From Methylomicrobium sp035916875 (GTDB lineage: Bacteria > Pseudomonadota > Gammaproteobacteria > Methylococcales > Methylomonadaceae), in assembly GCF_035916875.1 (NCBI RefSeq), contig NZ_JAXUHN010000084.1, positions 1 through 64,000 on the forward strand: a stretch of 64,000 bases of DNA, given 5' to 3'. Made by a program: the position numbers and the translations under genes. The first letter of the stretch is position 1. Every line of letters starts with the position of its first letter. Shown here piece by piece: positions 1 to 7,780 of this stretch. The notes under the pieces are model-generated. The model had not been told where the DNA came from, did not search any database, and was given only the letters and a program-made list of their open reading frames with translations.

Positions 1-732
1 GGGCAAAAAGGGTGCACGGATTTAAGCGTGGGTTGGTCAAAAACCGTGCACTTACAGCAACGAAAAATAACTGATTTAGCTATTAAATCAAACAGATAGT
101 GTTTTCTGAGTAGACTCTAGTTAAAGCCATCTTTTTTGCCTTCTATCGACTCAATGACCAGCCCATTCTAGGCTGGAATTTTAGCACTTGCTTATATCCC
201 TGCTGTGGATATGCACTGAGCGCATACCCGTGAGTATTTTTATGAGTATTTTTAGAAGACGGATGTGACAGATAAGATGCTATTTTCATAAACTGTTCTA
301 TGAAAAAATATAGAAAAGGTTTACAAAATCGCTGTCTATCCGACCCATCTGTCCTACTGCTTTTACACCTCAAAAAAAATTCAGTACCCCACCTTAACAG
401 CAAATCCTATATACCCTCAACCATACCTAACAGAACATGGTTAGGGCTACACTTGCCATTTTGTATCGCATTGAAGCTCCCATTACGCGTTAATCCATCC
501 CTCCTATAATTGCCCCGCGCTTAAATTGCACCAAAGAAGAGACTAGCCGCACCCTAAACGTCTGATGGCCTAGCTCCCCGCAATTGATCTGCTAGACTTA
601 GATCAACTGAAAGCCCCCACACTGCATCGATAAAAGATAAAAGCGCCAGCAAAGAAAAGGTTGATGCTGGCGATAACTTCTCGGGCTTTCATGATTCACT
701 ACCGTCATGAAGAATCGGATGAACTAAGTCAA
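1..732. other. AT-rich region without a convincing gene
   Basis: I see no credible coding region on either strand. The stretch is AT-rich compared with the core genes after 3500. It holds several small inverted repeats: GTGCACGG/CCGTGCAC (12-19 with 44-51), CCAGCC/GGCTGG (158-163 with 171-176, followed by AATTTT, so terminator-like on the plus strand), CCTAAC/GTTAGG (426-431 with 440-445) and CGCCAGCA/TGCTGGCG (644-651 with 665-672). The motif TGAGTATTTT occurs twice in tandem near 231-255. TATAAT at 505-510 is a possible -10 element for the nuclease gene that follows, but no good -35 element accompanies it. Confidence 0.5.
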
Positions 733-1573
733 ATGGCCAGAAGAAAAAGCAGCCCTATTGAGGACATATTTGAAATCACCGCGTCAATGCCCTGGTGGGT
801 CGGCACAATGCTGGCTCCCCTTGCATATGCGGTGTTACACCATTACGCCATCGCCGCCGTCCCTACCACGGCTGTTCCAGGCCAAATTGGTCATATGATA
901 ACTGGTCAGCTTATAAAATCGATGTCCAGCATCGGACAGTATCTTTTACCTAGCGTATTTTTGCTGGCCGCGCTGACTGCGTTTTTCAAGCGCGAACATC
1001 GCCAGAATCTGGCCTCAAACAGTGGCGGTTCGGTAAACATGATCCGATCCTTAAGCTGGCGCGATTTTGAATTGTTGGTCGGCGAAGCCTTCAGAATGAA
1101 AGGTTATTCTGTCGTGGAAACAGCCGGTGGCGGGGCTGATGGCGGCATCGATCTGATGCTGAAAAAAGACGGCGAAGTTTTCCTGGTTCAATGCAAGCAA
1201 TGGCGAGCCTTTAAAGTGTCAGTAAACATTGTGCGGGAATTGTTCGGTGTGATGGCCGCTCAGGGGGCGACAGGCGGCTTTGTGGCTACGTCAGGCGTGT
1301 TTACCAATGAAGCCCGTGCATTCGCCAAAGGGGAATATCGTATTGATAGACGGAGCTGAGCTTGCCGAAATGCTTTCTCATGTTCAATCGCCCCAATTTG
1401 ATCAACCCCATACAGAACCGAAGCCAAAACCTTCATTTACTGCCCAGCATCAGGTGCTTTGCCCAGTTTGTGGCGGCGGTATGGTAAGACGCACTGCCAA
1501 TAAAGGGCCGAACAAAGGCAATGGGTTTTGGGGCTGCGCTCAATTTCCCAGATGTCGCGGTGTAAGAAATTAA
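733..1573 (+). pseudogene. Membrane-anchored Mrr-type restriction endonuclease with zinc ribbon, frameshifted
   Basis: Two overlapping frames together give one protein of about 279 residues. The start chosen is the ATG at 733 (MARRKSS). The N-terminal third has two hydrophobic segments (roughly residues 20-45 and 65-85). Then comes a restriction-endonuclease-like Mrr domain: SWRDFELLVGEAF, a GADGGIDL aspartate and QCKQW, which together match the D...QxK form of the PD-(D/E)xK active site. After the break the other frame carries LIDGAELAEML and a C-terminal four-cysteine ribbon (CPVC ... GCxxFPxC) of the topoisomerase zinc-finger type. The frame changes at the GGGG run 1330-1333; removing one G joins the frames exactly in the conserved AKG-x-I-x-LIDG region. 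It could be a true null, a homopolymer sequencing error or, less likely, a programmed +1 shift. Such proteins cleave DNA, often modified DNA. Confidence 0.8.
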
Positions 1574-1851
1574 ACATCAAGCAACGTTTTTAATTCGACC
1601 TGTTATTAAATGAAAAATTTAAGGATCAATCAACAACTGTTACCGTTGTCAAATAACACTGTTGGTTTTGTGCAAGCAAAAATACCTGTAACACTATGGG
1701 GTTGATCTCCAAAATTCAAATTTCGGCTTGTTTCCTCAATCGACTCATTTAGCTTAGTAACTGTTTTTTATGACATTAATTTTTAGTAACTTGATAGGCC
1801 ATCAATTTGTCGGTAGTCTTGTCATTTTATCGGATAAAAATTGGACAGCAT

Positions 1852-3000
1852 ATGCATCTCGGGCGTTTCCATCGGGCAGTTGAGTTACTGCACCAAGATT
1901 ACAAAAATTTAAATCCAGTACAATTGATTCAAGAAGTTCAGACCTCTTTGAATAACATTGCAGGGAATCCTGGTAATGCAGAAATTGCAAGCGCATATAA
2001 AGCAGCGCTCGATAAATGTAAAAACACTCTTGCAACTTCTCCTCTAAATACCCCTCGCCCGATACTAAAGGACATACTGGATTCGATAGGCGCGCAGAAA
2101 TTCATTGGAAATGCTCTCTTTCAGCAAGTTCGATCTGCCATTTCATCAAACCCTGCTGCACCAAGTCTGGCTGTTCAAGAACTCTCCACTATTCAGCAGG
2201 AAACACAAAAGTTCTTCCAGAGTATCGCAAACATCGACAACGGTTTCGCTGAGCTAAAAGTCGAGTATGACGCATTGGATGCAGGAGAGGCAGAGATCGG
2301 ACTTCTTATTCCAAGAGTCAACAATGCATCTACCTTGAAGGATTTGAGTAAGGAATTTAACCAGTGGCACAACGTGCTTGCTCCGATCGTCGAACTCTTT
2401 GACCCGAATGCTCCTTCGCTACAAATTAAAACATGTGCCACGACTGACTGGATGGTGTATTTGGCTAGCACTCCGCCCGTGCTTTGGGGGTTCTCAAAAT
2501 GCGTGAAAGGTGTAAATGGAATTCTCAGAGAGCTTATCGAAACAAGAGATCTAATTGAAAAGCTAATTGAGAAGAAGCGCTCCCCTCAGGCAATTGAGGC
2601 ATTGAAACAAGAGCAAGCGGAAGGGGCTAAAACTGAACTACGAACATTGGCAGAACAAACAGTTGATGAGCATTACAAAGGTGCTGACAAAGGTCGAAAG
2701 AACGAACTGAAAAATGCTATGACGCAGTCCCTGACTACTCTCGCACAGAAAATTACGGATGGTGCCAAGTTGGAAGTTAGTATGCTTCCTCCCCACCCAA
2801 CGAAAAACGATGACGAAGACGCAACACAAAATGAAAACGAAACAGACTATTTAGCTGATATGCAAGCTTTGGCAAAATCGCTGGATGATGAGGTCGAAGC
2901 GCTTTGCTTTAATGGAGAGGCTAATGTCATTAGAGCGCTTCTCGGACATCCAGAAGAGATTGTTCTTGGACAACCAGAAGAGGCTGCTGAAGTGGCGTAA
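1852..3000 (+). CDS. Hypothetical helical protein, 382 aa
   Basis: I do not recognise this family. The ATG at 1852 (MHLGRFHRAVELL) is preferred; an upstream in-frame TTG at 1807 would add 15 residues with no better ribosome site. The protein looks soluble and mostly alpha-helical. It has an acidic, low-complexity C-terminus (about residues 320-345, NDDEDATQNENET) and charged coiled-coil-like stretches near residues 225-310. One short hydrophobic patch (WMVYLASTPPVLWGF, about residue 200) is too short and too proline-rich for a sure membrane span. Codon use is AT-rich, like the nuclease before it and unlike the core genes after 3500. That suggests shared recent acquisition. A role in defence is only a guess from position. 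Confidence 0.7.
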   Translation: MHLGRFHRAVELLHQDYKNLNPVQLIQEVQTSLNNIAGNPGNAEIASAYKAALDKCKNTLATSPLNTPRPILKDILDSIGAQKFIGNALFQQVRSAISSNPAAPSLAVQELSTIQQETQKFFQSIANIDNGFAELKVEYDALDAGEAEIGLLIPRVNNASTLKDLSKEFNQWHNVLAPIVELFDPNAPSLQIKTCATTDWMVYLASTPPVLWGFSKCVKGVNGILRELIETRDLIEKLIEKKRSPQAIEALKQEQAEGAKTELRTLAEQTVDEHYKGADKGRKNELKNAMTQSLTTLAQKITDGAKLEVSMLPPHPTKNDDEDATQNENETDYLADMQALAKSLDDEVEALCFNGEANVIRALLGHPEEIVLGQPEEAAEVA

Positions 3001-3113
3001 TTTCGGAGGATTTGCTTAAGTGTCAAACAGCGTTGAATATTTTCCACTGAAGATCGCCATATTTTTCCAGTAGAAGTTTCTATATTGTTGTTTTTAAAGT
3101 ATAAGGAGGATTT

Positions 3114-3212
3114 ATGGGTTGGCAAATTTCACGCTGAATCTGGAAAAAATTGGAAGCTGTTTTACACACTAAACTAACGGAATCTGATTTTCAAGCGGAC
3201 CTTCTGGAGTGA
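3114..3212 (+). pseudogene. Possible broken mini-gene with very strong Shine-Dalgarno
   Basis: AAGGAGG (3103-3109) sits four bases upstream of an ATG at 3114, a textbook ribosome site. The frame reads MGWQISR and then hits TGA (3135-3137). Past that stop the same frame continues as IWKKLEAVLHTKLTESDFQADLLE to a second TGA at 3210-3212. The composition after the stop looks protein-like. This may be a 32-residue gene with a nonsense mutation, or a 7-codon leader peptide. I do not recognise the product. Confidence 0.3.
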
Positions 3213-3278
3213 TGGTCAAGACGCCTCGATCACTTGATGGTACGGCATGCATCATGTCGCCAATTCTAGCTTTCGTAA

Positions 3279-3452
3279 CTATAGGTCGTTTTTATCAGCA
3301 TACACATTATCAACAAGCTTTTTAAACCAGATAGGTCGAAAAATCACTATGATCAGTCCTAACGTGCTTGTGATTGGAAATAGAGGCATCATCATGAAGA
3401 TAATAAGGACTAGGGCACATTTGATTCTGGCAAAGATTGAGACCGCTTTCAT
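3279..3452 (-). CDS. Small membrane protein, 57 aa
   Basis: This short gene reads from ATG at 3452 to TAG at 3279-3281 on the minus strand. The product begins MKAVSIFARIKCALVLIIF. It has a basic N-terminus, a strongly hydrophobic core (about residues 12-43, LVLIIFMMMPLFPITSTLGLIIVIF) that could cross the membrane once or twice, then a conserved-looking RPIWFKKLV motif and a charged tail. The positive residues after the core suggest that this end faces the cytoplasm. It lies just upstream of tsaE on the opposite side of the accessory stretch. No strong Shine-Dalgarno is visible. The function is unknown. The clear topology and charge pattern make it more convincing than the plus-strand frame that overlaps it. 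Confidence 0.6.
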   Translation of the reverse strand: MKAVSIFARIKCALVLIIFMMMPLFPITSTLGLIIVIFRPIWFKKLVDNVYADKNDL

Positions 3453-3511
3453 TTTTCTTGCTCTTGAAAGGAGGACAGGAAACGTAATGCTAGGAGAGCT
3501 TTGACAACTGG

Positions 3512-3961
3512 CTAAGCAGCGCCTGCAAACAAATCCCTTAACTCATCTGCAAAAACATCGACACTGATCAGCCGCCCAGCGCCCTGCGCGCGCAAACGAA
3601 TCGACACATCCGCAGAAGGCAATATCCCTTTACCCATTTCGGGCCACTCGATAATGCAGACGGATTCCTCGTCCAGATAATCGCGGATACCTATCCATTC
3701 CAGTTCTTCCGGATCGGCCAAGCGGTATAAGTCGAAATGATATATTTTTCGGTCGCCGATCCGGTATTCTTCGACCAGCGTATAGGTCGGGCTCTTCACT
3801 GCACCGAAATGACCCGCCGCCTGTAAAAAACCGCGGACCAACGTGGTCTTGCCCGCCCCCAGTTCGCCGTGCAGAAACACCAAGCATTTCGTAGGCACTA
3901 TGCGCCACAATGCCGCGCCGAACTGTTCTGTTTCTTCTGTCGATTGTAAATAACGTTGCAT
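3512..3961 (-). CDS. tsaE: tRNA threonylcarbamoyladenosine biosynthesis ATPase TsaE
   Basis: TsaE is the small ATPase that drives the TsaB-TsaD complex, which installs the t6A modification at position 37 of ANN-decoding tRNAs. The 149-residue length is normal for the family. The Walker A motif GELGAGKTT lies at residues 32-40, followed by the family motifs SPTYTLV, HFDLYRL and IIEWPE. The ATG at 3961 overlaps the stop of nnr (TGATG), so the two genes are probably coupled in translation, as in many proteobacteria. Its partner tsaD is also in this window at 21248. Confidence 0.96.
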   Translation of the reverse strand: MQRYLQSTEETEQFGAALWRIVPTKCLVFLHGELGAGKTTLVRGFLQAAGHFGAVKSPTYTLVEEYRIGDRKIYHFDLYRLADPEELEWIGIRDYLDEESVCIIEWPEMGKGILPSADVSIRLRAQGAGRLISVDVFADELRDLFAGAA

Positions 3962-5424
3962 CAATTCACCAACTGTCTCAAAAACGGCAATAAATCGGTC
4001 GCCAACAAGCCGCGTTCGCCATCCTTCGCGGCCGCCAGGTCGGCGGCGCGGCCGTGCAAAAACACGCCCTGTTCGGCCGCGTCATGTAAATCAAGGCCTT
4101 GCGCCAGCAAACCCGCGATCACGCCGGACAGCACATCGCCCATGCCGCCCGACGCCATGCCCGGATTGCCGGTTATCGACACTGCGATCCGCGAATCACT
4201 CGCAATCAGCGAACCCGCGCCTTTCAATACCACGACGCTGCCGTAAGTCGCGCGGATCGCTTCTACCGCCGCGAAACGGTCCTGTTGTAAGGCTTGGGAA
4301 GAAGTGCGCAATAAGCGGGCCGCTTCGCCGGGATGCGGTGTCAAAATACAGTGGGTTTTATTCATTGGAGACTCCGCCAATAAATTCAATCCGTCCGCAT
4401 CGAGCACGATCGGCTTGTCTGACTTCAGCACGGCATTGAACATTTCCTTGCCCCAGGCGCCCTGCCCCAATCCCGGCCCCAGCACTAGAACATCGGTTTT
4501 GTCCAACAAAGGCGCCAAATCTGCGTCGCTTTCGACACCACGACACATCAGTTCCGGTCGATTCAGATTCATCAAGCCGGCGTGTTCACTGCGTGTCGCA
4601 ATGCTAACCAACCCCGTGCCGACCCGCAATGCCGCCTCGCCGGCCATCCGCGCCGCGCCCGAATAGCCTAGATCGCCGCCGATGATCAACACATGCCCCA
4701 TGTTGCCTTTATGCGCACAGCGCCGGCGCGGCATCATAGGTTTTTGTAATACGCGAAAAACGCTTGATTTTACCGAACCGAAAACCTCATCCGGCACCGC
4801 CAACGCATCATAAACGATCTCGCCGACATAATCGGCCGCTTGACCGGTAAACAGCCCCTGTTTCAAGCCGATAAAGGTCACCGTACAATCGGCCTTGACT
4901 GCCGAGCCCATCACATGGCCGGTATCTGCATTCAGACCGGAAGGAATATCGGCGGAAATGACCGGTATTTGGGCCTGATTGATCACTCGAATCGAATCCG
5001 CATAAATCCCCGCCACAGGCCGGTCGAGACCTGTGCCGAGCAACGCATCGACAAGCAGATCGGCATCTATAGCCTTCCCTTCCTGGAAATGCGTGATCGT
5101 TCCGCCAGCTTGCCGATAATCCTGGAAAGCCGTCAATGCATCACCTTTCAATTTCTCGGGCTCGCCGACACTGATCACCTGCGTGCGAATTCCCGCTGCC
5201 TGCGCGAGCCGGGCGATCACATAACCATCGCCGGCATTATTGCCGCTGCCGCAAAATACTACCAACGACCGCGCCTCCGGCCATTTTTCAACCATACAGT
5301 CAAACATCGCGCCGCCAGCCCTGCACATCAATTGATAGCCGGGAATGCCGAATACCTCGATCGCGATCCGATCCAGCTCTCTGGCTTGGGCGGCACTGTA
5401 AAGGGTTTGGGGAAGATTTTTCAT
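3961..5424 (-). CDS. nnr: Bifunctional NAD(P)H-hydrate epimerase / ADP-dependent dehydratase
   Basis: This enzyme repairs hydrated NADH and NADPH. The N-terminal YjeF domain (about residues 1-215) epimerises the S and R forms; GSGNNAGDGYV and DIPSGLNADTG are its nucleotide-binding and catalytic segments. The C-terminal ribokinase-like domain (about 235-487) removes water using ADP; GHVLIIGGDLGYSGAA, LTPHPGEAARLL and GMASGGMGDVLSG are its signatures. The ATG at 5424 (MKNLPQTLYSA) fits the family start better than the in-frame upstream codon at 5469, which would add 15 unrelated residues. It is the first gene of a two-gene operon with tsaE. Confidence 0.96.
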   Translation of the reverse strand: MKNLPQTLYSAAQARELDRIAIEVFGIPGYQLMCRAGGAMFDCMVEKWPEARSLVVFCGSGNNAGDGYVIARLAQAAGIRTQVISVGEPEKLKGDALTAFQDYRQAGGTITHFQEGKAIDADLLVDALLGTGLDRPVAGIYADSIRVINQAQIPVISADIPSGLNADTGHVMGSAVKADCTVTFIGLKQGLFTGQAADYVGEIVYDALAVPDEVFGSVKSSVFRVLQKPMMPRRRCAHKGNMGHVLIIGGDLGYSGAARMAGEAALRVGTGLVSIATRSEHAGLMNLNRPELMCRGVESDADLAPLLDKTDVLVLGPGLGQGAWGKEMFNAVLKSDKPIVLDADGLNLLAESPMNKTHCILTPHPGEAARLLRTSSQALQQDRFAAVEAIRATYGSVVVLKGAGSLIASDSRIAVSITGNPGMASGGMGDVLSGVIAGLLAQGLDLHDAAEQGVFLHGRAADLAAAKDGERGLLATDLLPFLRQLVN

Positions 5425-5590
5425 AAGCTTGAAGATAAAATATCCATGTCTTTGTAACTGGCCGGACATTCAATTTTCAGTTTGCCGTCCCGTTTACGCT
5501 GTAAGAGGCGTTTTTGCCCGAAAAACTCCGGGACGGAAATTTGCCGAATCCAAACGTTCAATTGTATTTCCGGGTCCTGTATTTTGGGTG

Positions 5591-5772
5591 TTATTTTGAA
5601 TACGGTTTTTTACCGTCGAAAGAGAACTGTTCGCTCGCAAACGTCAATTCCTCAAGCCCAACCATTTCGCCGATTCCGTGGGCATTTCGGACAAGCCGGA
5701 ATTACCGAGATCGAGAAACGGCAAACGCGCCTTTTTGTTTTCGGCGATCAGTTTCAGAGCGAGTTTCGACAT
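5591..5772 (-). pseudogene. Frameshifted fragment of a leucine-rich-repeat protein
   Basis: From the ATG at 5772 the minus strand reads MSKLALKLIAENKK, then LPFLDLGNSGLSEMP, a typical bacterial leucine-rich-repeat opening. The frame then derails. Starting near 5675 the next frame continues the expected pattern: GEMVGLEELTFASEQFSFDGKKPYSK, followed by TAA at 5591-5593. Restoring one lost A (GAATCGG to GAAATCGG, around 5674-5676) rejoins the two as MPTEIGEMVGLEEL. No further repeats follow, so this is a short, dead remnant of a larger gene. The rest of the 5425-5948 gap holds nothing else that I can support. Confidence 0.6.
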
Positions 5773-5948
5773 AAAGACATCCAGGCAGTAATTCAAAGTC
5801 GCTATCATAGCGGCTTTTGCAAAGTTTCTCACGCCGGGCTTATGCTGCAATTCTGCGTTTCGGCAAATCCTGCAAACGCCGCTCGCGCGGAATTTTCTGG
5901 TACACTTGGCGGTCATAAAAACCGCTTTTATTCCCTAGAGGTTACATC

Positions 5949-6362
5949 ATGAAAACACTCCCTTTAAAACGCTTGGTAATCCTGTTAGTCGCCTTGGGCC
6001 TTGGCAATGCCGCGCATGCCGAGCGGCCTTCGACCACGATCGACGGCAAGGTTCATCACCTCGTGGTGATCTGGCTGAAACAGCACGGCGATCCGGAAGC
6101 GCGCCGGAAATATATCGAGGGCAGCAAGCGGCTGTCCAAGCTGCCAGGCGTTTTAAGTTACAATATTGGCCCGGTTGCCGGCATCAAACGCGAGCATCCA
6201 AGCCCGTCGGTCGATGACAGCTTCGATATCGCAATTTCTGCAACGTTTGAGAGCAAGGAGGCACTGGAGAACTATTCGAAACATCCGGAACATCATAAGG
6301 TGATTCAGGAAGTGCTGAAGCCTTTGGTTGACCGGTATAAGGTTTACGATTTTGCGGATTGA
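5949..6362 (+). CDS. Exported Dabb-domain protein
   Basis: The 137-residue product starts with a signal peptide (about residues 1-24, hydrophobic LVILLVALGLGNAAHA with an Ala-x-Ala cut site), so it is probably periplasmic. The mature part is a stress-responsive alpha/beta-barrel (Dabb) domain: HHLVVIWLKQHG, the LSYNIGPVAG strand, the SFDIAISATFESKEALENY segment and HPEHHKVIQEVLKPL. This fold forms small dimeric barrels of ill-defined function, some of them enzymes. An AGAGG ribosome site precedes the ATG. It appears to be monocistronic. The substrate is unknown. Confidence 0.85.
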   Translation: MKTLPLKRLVILLVALGLGNAAHAERPSTTIDGKVHHLVVIWLKQHGDPEARRKYIEGSKRLSKLPGVLSYNIGPVAGIKREHPSPSVDDSFDIAISATFESKEALENYSKHPEHHKVIQEVLKPLVDRYKVYDFAD

Positions 6363-6470
6363 AGGCTGGTTTCAAGCGCCACAGCTTGACCAAAGTTTTC
6401 AACCAAGTCATAAGTTAGGAGACCTTGTCAGTATTCGCCCCTCTCTCATAAGGCCAATGCCTTTAAGTTA

Positions 6471-6507
6471 AGTCGTGATGTCGGCAGGGATTGCCGACAT
6501 CACGACT
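6471..6507. repeat. REP-like 16-bp perfect hairpin
   Basis: AGTCGTGATGTCGGCA (6471-6486) is the exact inverse of TGCCGACATCACGACT (6492-6507), with a 5-base loop. No T-run follows on either strand, so it is not a standard terminator. A related GCCGGAATGAC word lies just downstream (near 6516-6526). The style resembles dispersed extragenic palindromes of proteobacteria. Confidence 0.6.
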
Positions 6508-6632
6508 ACTGTCTTGCCGGAATGACAAGTTCCATTAATAATGGCGTTGTCCATAAGACGAGGAGTTATAATCGTTACCTTAATGCGTGGGAACAATGTT
6601 AGGTATGTTTTTCGCGAAATGACCTCTACATT

Positions 6633-7295
6633 TTAGGCTTGCCAATGCGGGGGATTCGTTTTTGCAAATCCCGGCAAGGCCTCGATTCGCTGACACCAGG
6701 CATGCAATGCCGGAAAATGCACGTCGATATGGCGCAGCGCGCCGCTGACCGCTTCGGTATTTTCGCGCCTGGCGGAAACCAGCAACAATTGGATGACCGG
6801 ATAGTACGCGACATCGGCCGCCGAAATGCTATTGCCGGACAGATAATCGCCAACGCTTAAAGCTTCATTGATGCGGGCCAGTTCCTGCTCGACCTTCTTC
6901 CTGGATTCGATCGCTTCCTGGCGCTTTTCCGGCAGTTCCCCAGAAAATATCGTGCCGGCAAACGATGTCATGTGTGGTTCCAGATAATAGACGCATTCCA
7001 TGATCAGACGCCAGATCAGGCCGCGTTCCGCCGAACTGTTACCGAACAAGGGCCGTTCCGGCTGTTTGGCATCCAAATAGCTCAGGATCGCGATCGATTC
7101 GTAAAGCGTGAATGCGCCGTCGCGAATCGCCGGCAATTGTCCGCGCGGATTGATCGCCAGAAAGTCCGTCGATTTCAAATCTTTTTCTGGAAAACGCAGG
7201 CTCCGACTTTGATACGGCACCCGTTTTAATTCCAGAGCCAGTAATACGCGCCAAGAATAAGGACTTCCCAAGCCCCAAAAAACTTCAACGGTCAT
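6633..7295 (-). CDS. Glutathione S-transferase family protein
   Basis: The 220-residue protein has the two-domain GST layout. The N-terminal thioredoxin-like half (about 1-80) begins MTVEVFWGLGSPYSWRVLLALE, with a serine at the usual catalytic position, and holds the INPRGQLPAI cis-proline loop and the ESIAILSYL glutathione-binding motif. The C-terminal helical half (about 90-210) contains the SAADVAYYPVIQLL N-capping segment. It probably conjugates or reduces electrophiles with glutathione in the cytoplasm; the substrate cannot be told. It stands alone on the minus strand. Confidence 0.9.
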   Translation of the reverse strand: MTVEVFWGLGSPYSWRVLLALELKRVPYQSRSLRFPEKDLKSTDFLAINPRGQLPAIRDGAFTLYESIAILSYLDAKQPERPLFGNSSAERGLIWRLIMECVYYLEPHMTSFAGTIFSGELPEKRQEAIESRKKVEQELARINEALSVGDYLSGNSISAADVAYYPVIQLLLVSARRENTEAVSGALRHIDVHFPALHAWCQRIEALPGFAKTNPPHWQA

Positions 7296-7468
7296 TTGCT
7301 AATTCGACTCTCAAAAAACGTTTCACCCTATGCACCCCAAACATTATTTATAGAATGATTCCGATCAATCGCGATTACAGCACTTATCGCTGCCTTGCCA
7401 ACGGCGGGTAATCGGCGTATAAAAAACCGAAACTGCGACATTGACCATCGGAAGACAAAATCAGTGAT

Positions 7469-7771
7469 ATGAAGAAACAAATCACCCGCATATCTATTCA
7501 TCAAACGAGTAAAGTGATCGCGCTCGTATATGCGGGGGCATCCGCATTTATTACGTCTCTGATGTTCATCAGCATGTTTGCCTCAAAACCGGAAATAGTG
7601 AACCAGCCGGACTTCAATATTCTACGAATCATCTCTGTCATCGTATTTTTACCACTGGCGGGCGGTCTGTTCTGTTATTTATTCTCTTTGTTTGCCTGTT
7701 TTCTTTATAACCGGATTGCAAAACTCATCGGCGGCATAGAATTCACGGTTTCGGAAACAGACGATCCCTGA
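7469..7771 (+). CDS. Two-span membrane protein, unknown function
   Basis: The 100-residue protein has two clear hydrophobic segments (about residues 16-38, VIALVYAGASAFITSLMFISMF, and 50-78, LRIISVIVFLPLAGGLFCYLFSLFACFL). A short loop joins them and an acidic C-terminus (TVSETDDP) ends the protein. The layout is like small DUF3566-type transmembrane proteins, but I cannot assign it with certainty. It ends 9 bases before the convergent epimerase gene. No operon partner is visible. Confidence 0.6.
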   Translation: MKKQITRISIHQTSKVIALVYAGASAFITSLMFISMFASKPEIVNQPDFNILRIISVIVFLPLAGGLFCYLFSLFACFLYNRIAKLIGGIEFTVSETDDP

Positions 7772-7780
7772 CTCATAAGT

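Noticed and set aside
143..403. Minus-strand open frame of 86 codons
   Set aside because: It has no ribosome site and no family pattern. It runs through repeats and AT-rich words, so I treat it as chance.
3247..3504. Plus-strand open frame of 85 codons
   Set aside because: It is antisense to the 57-residue membrane protein, which has a far better topology and charge pattern.
5482..5952. Plus-strand open frame of 156 codons
   Set aside because: It is antisense to the LRR fragment, and it crosses the ribosome site of the Dabb gene.
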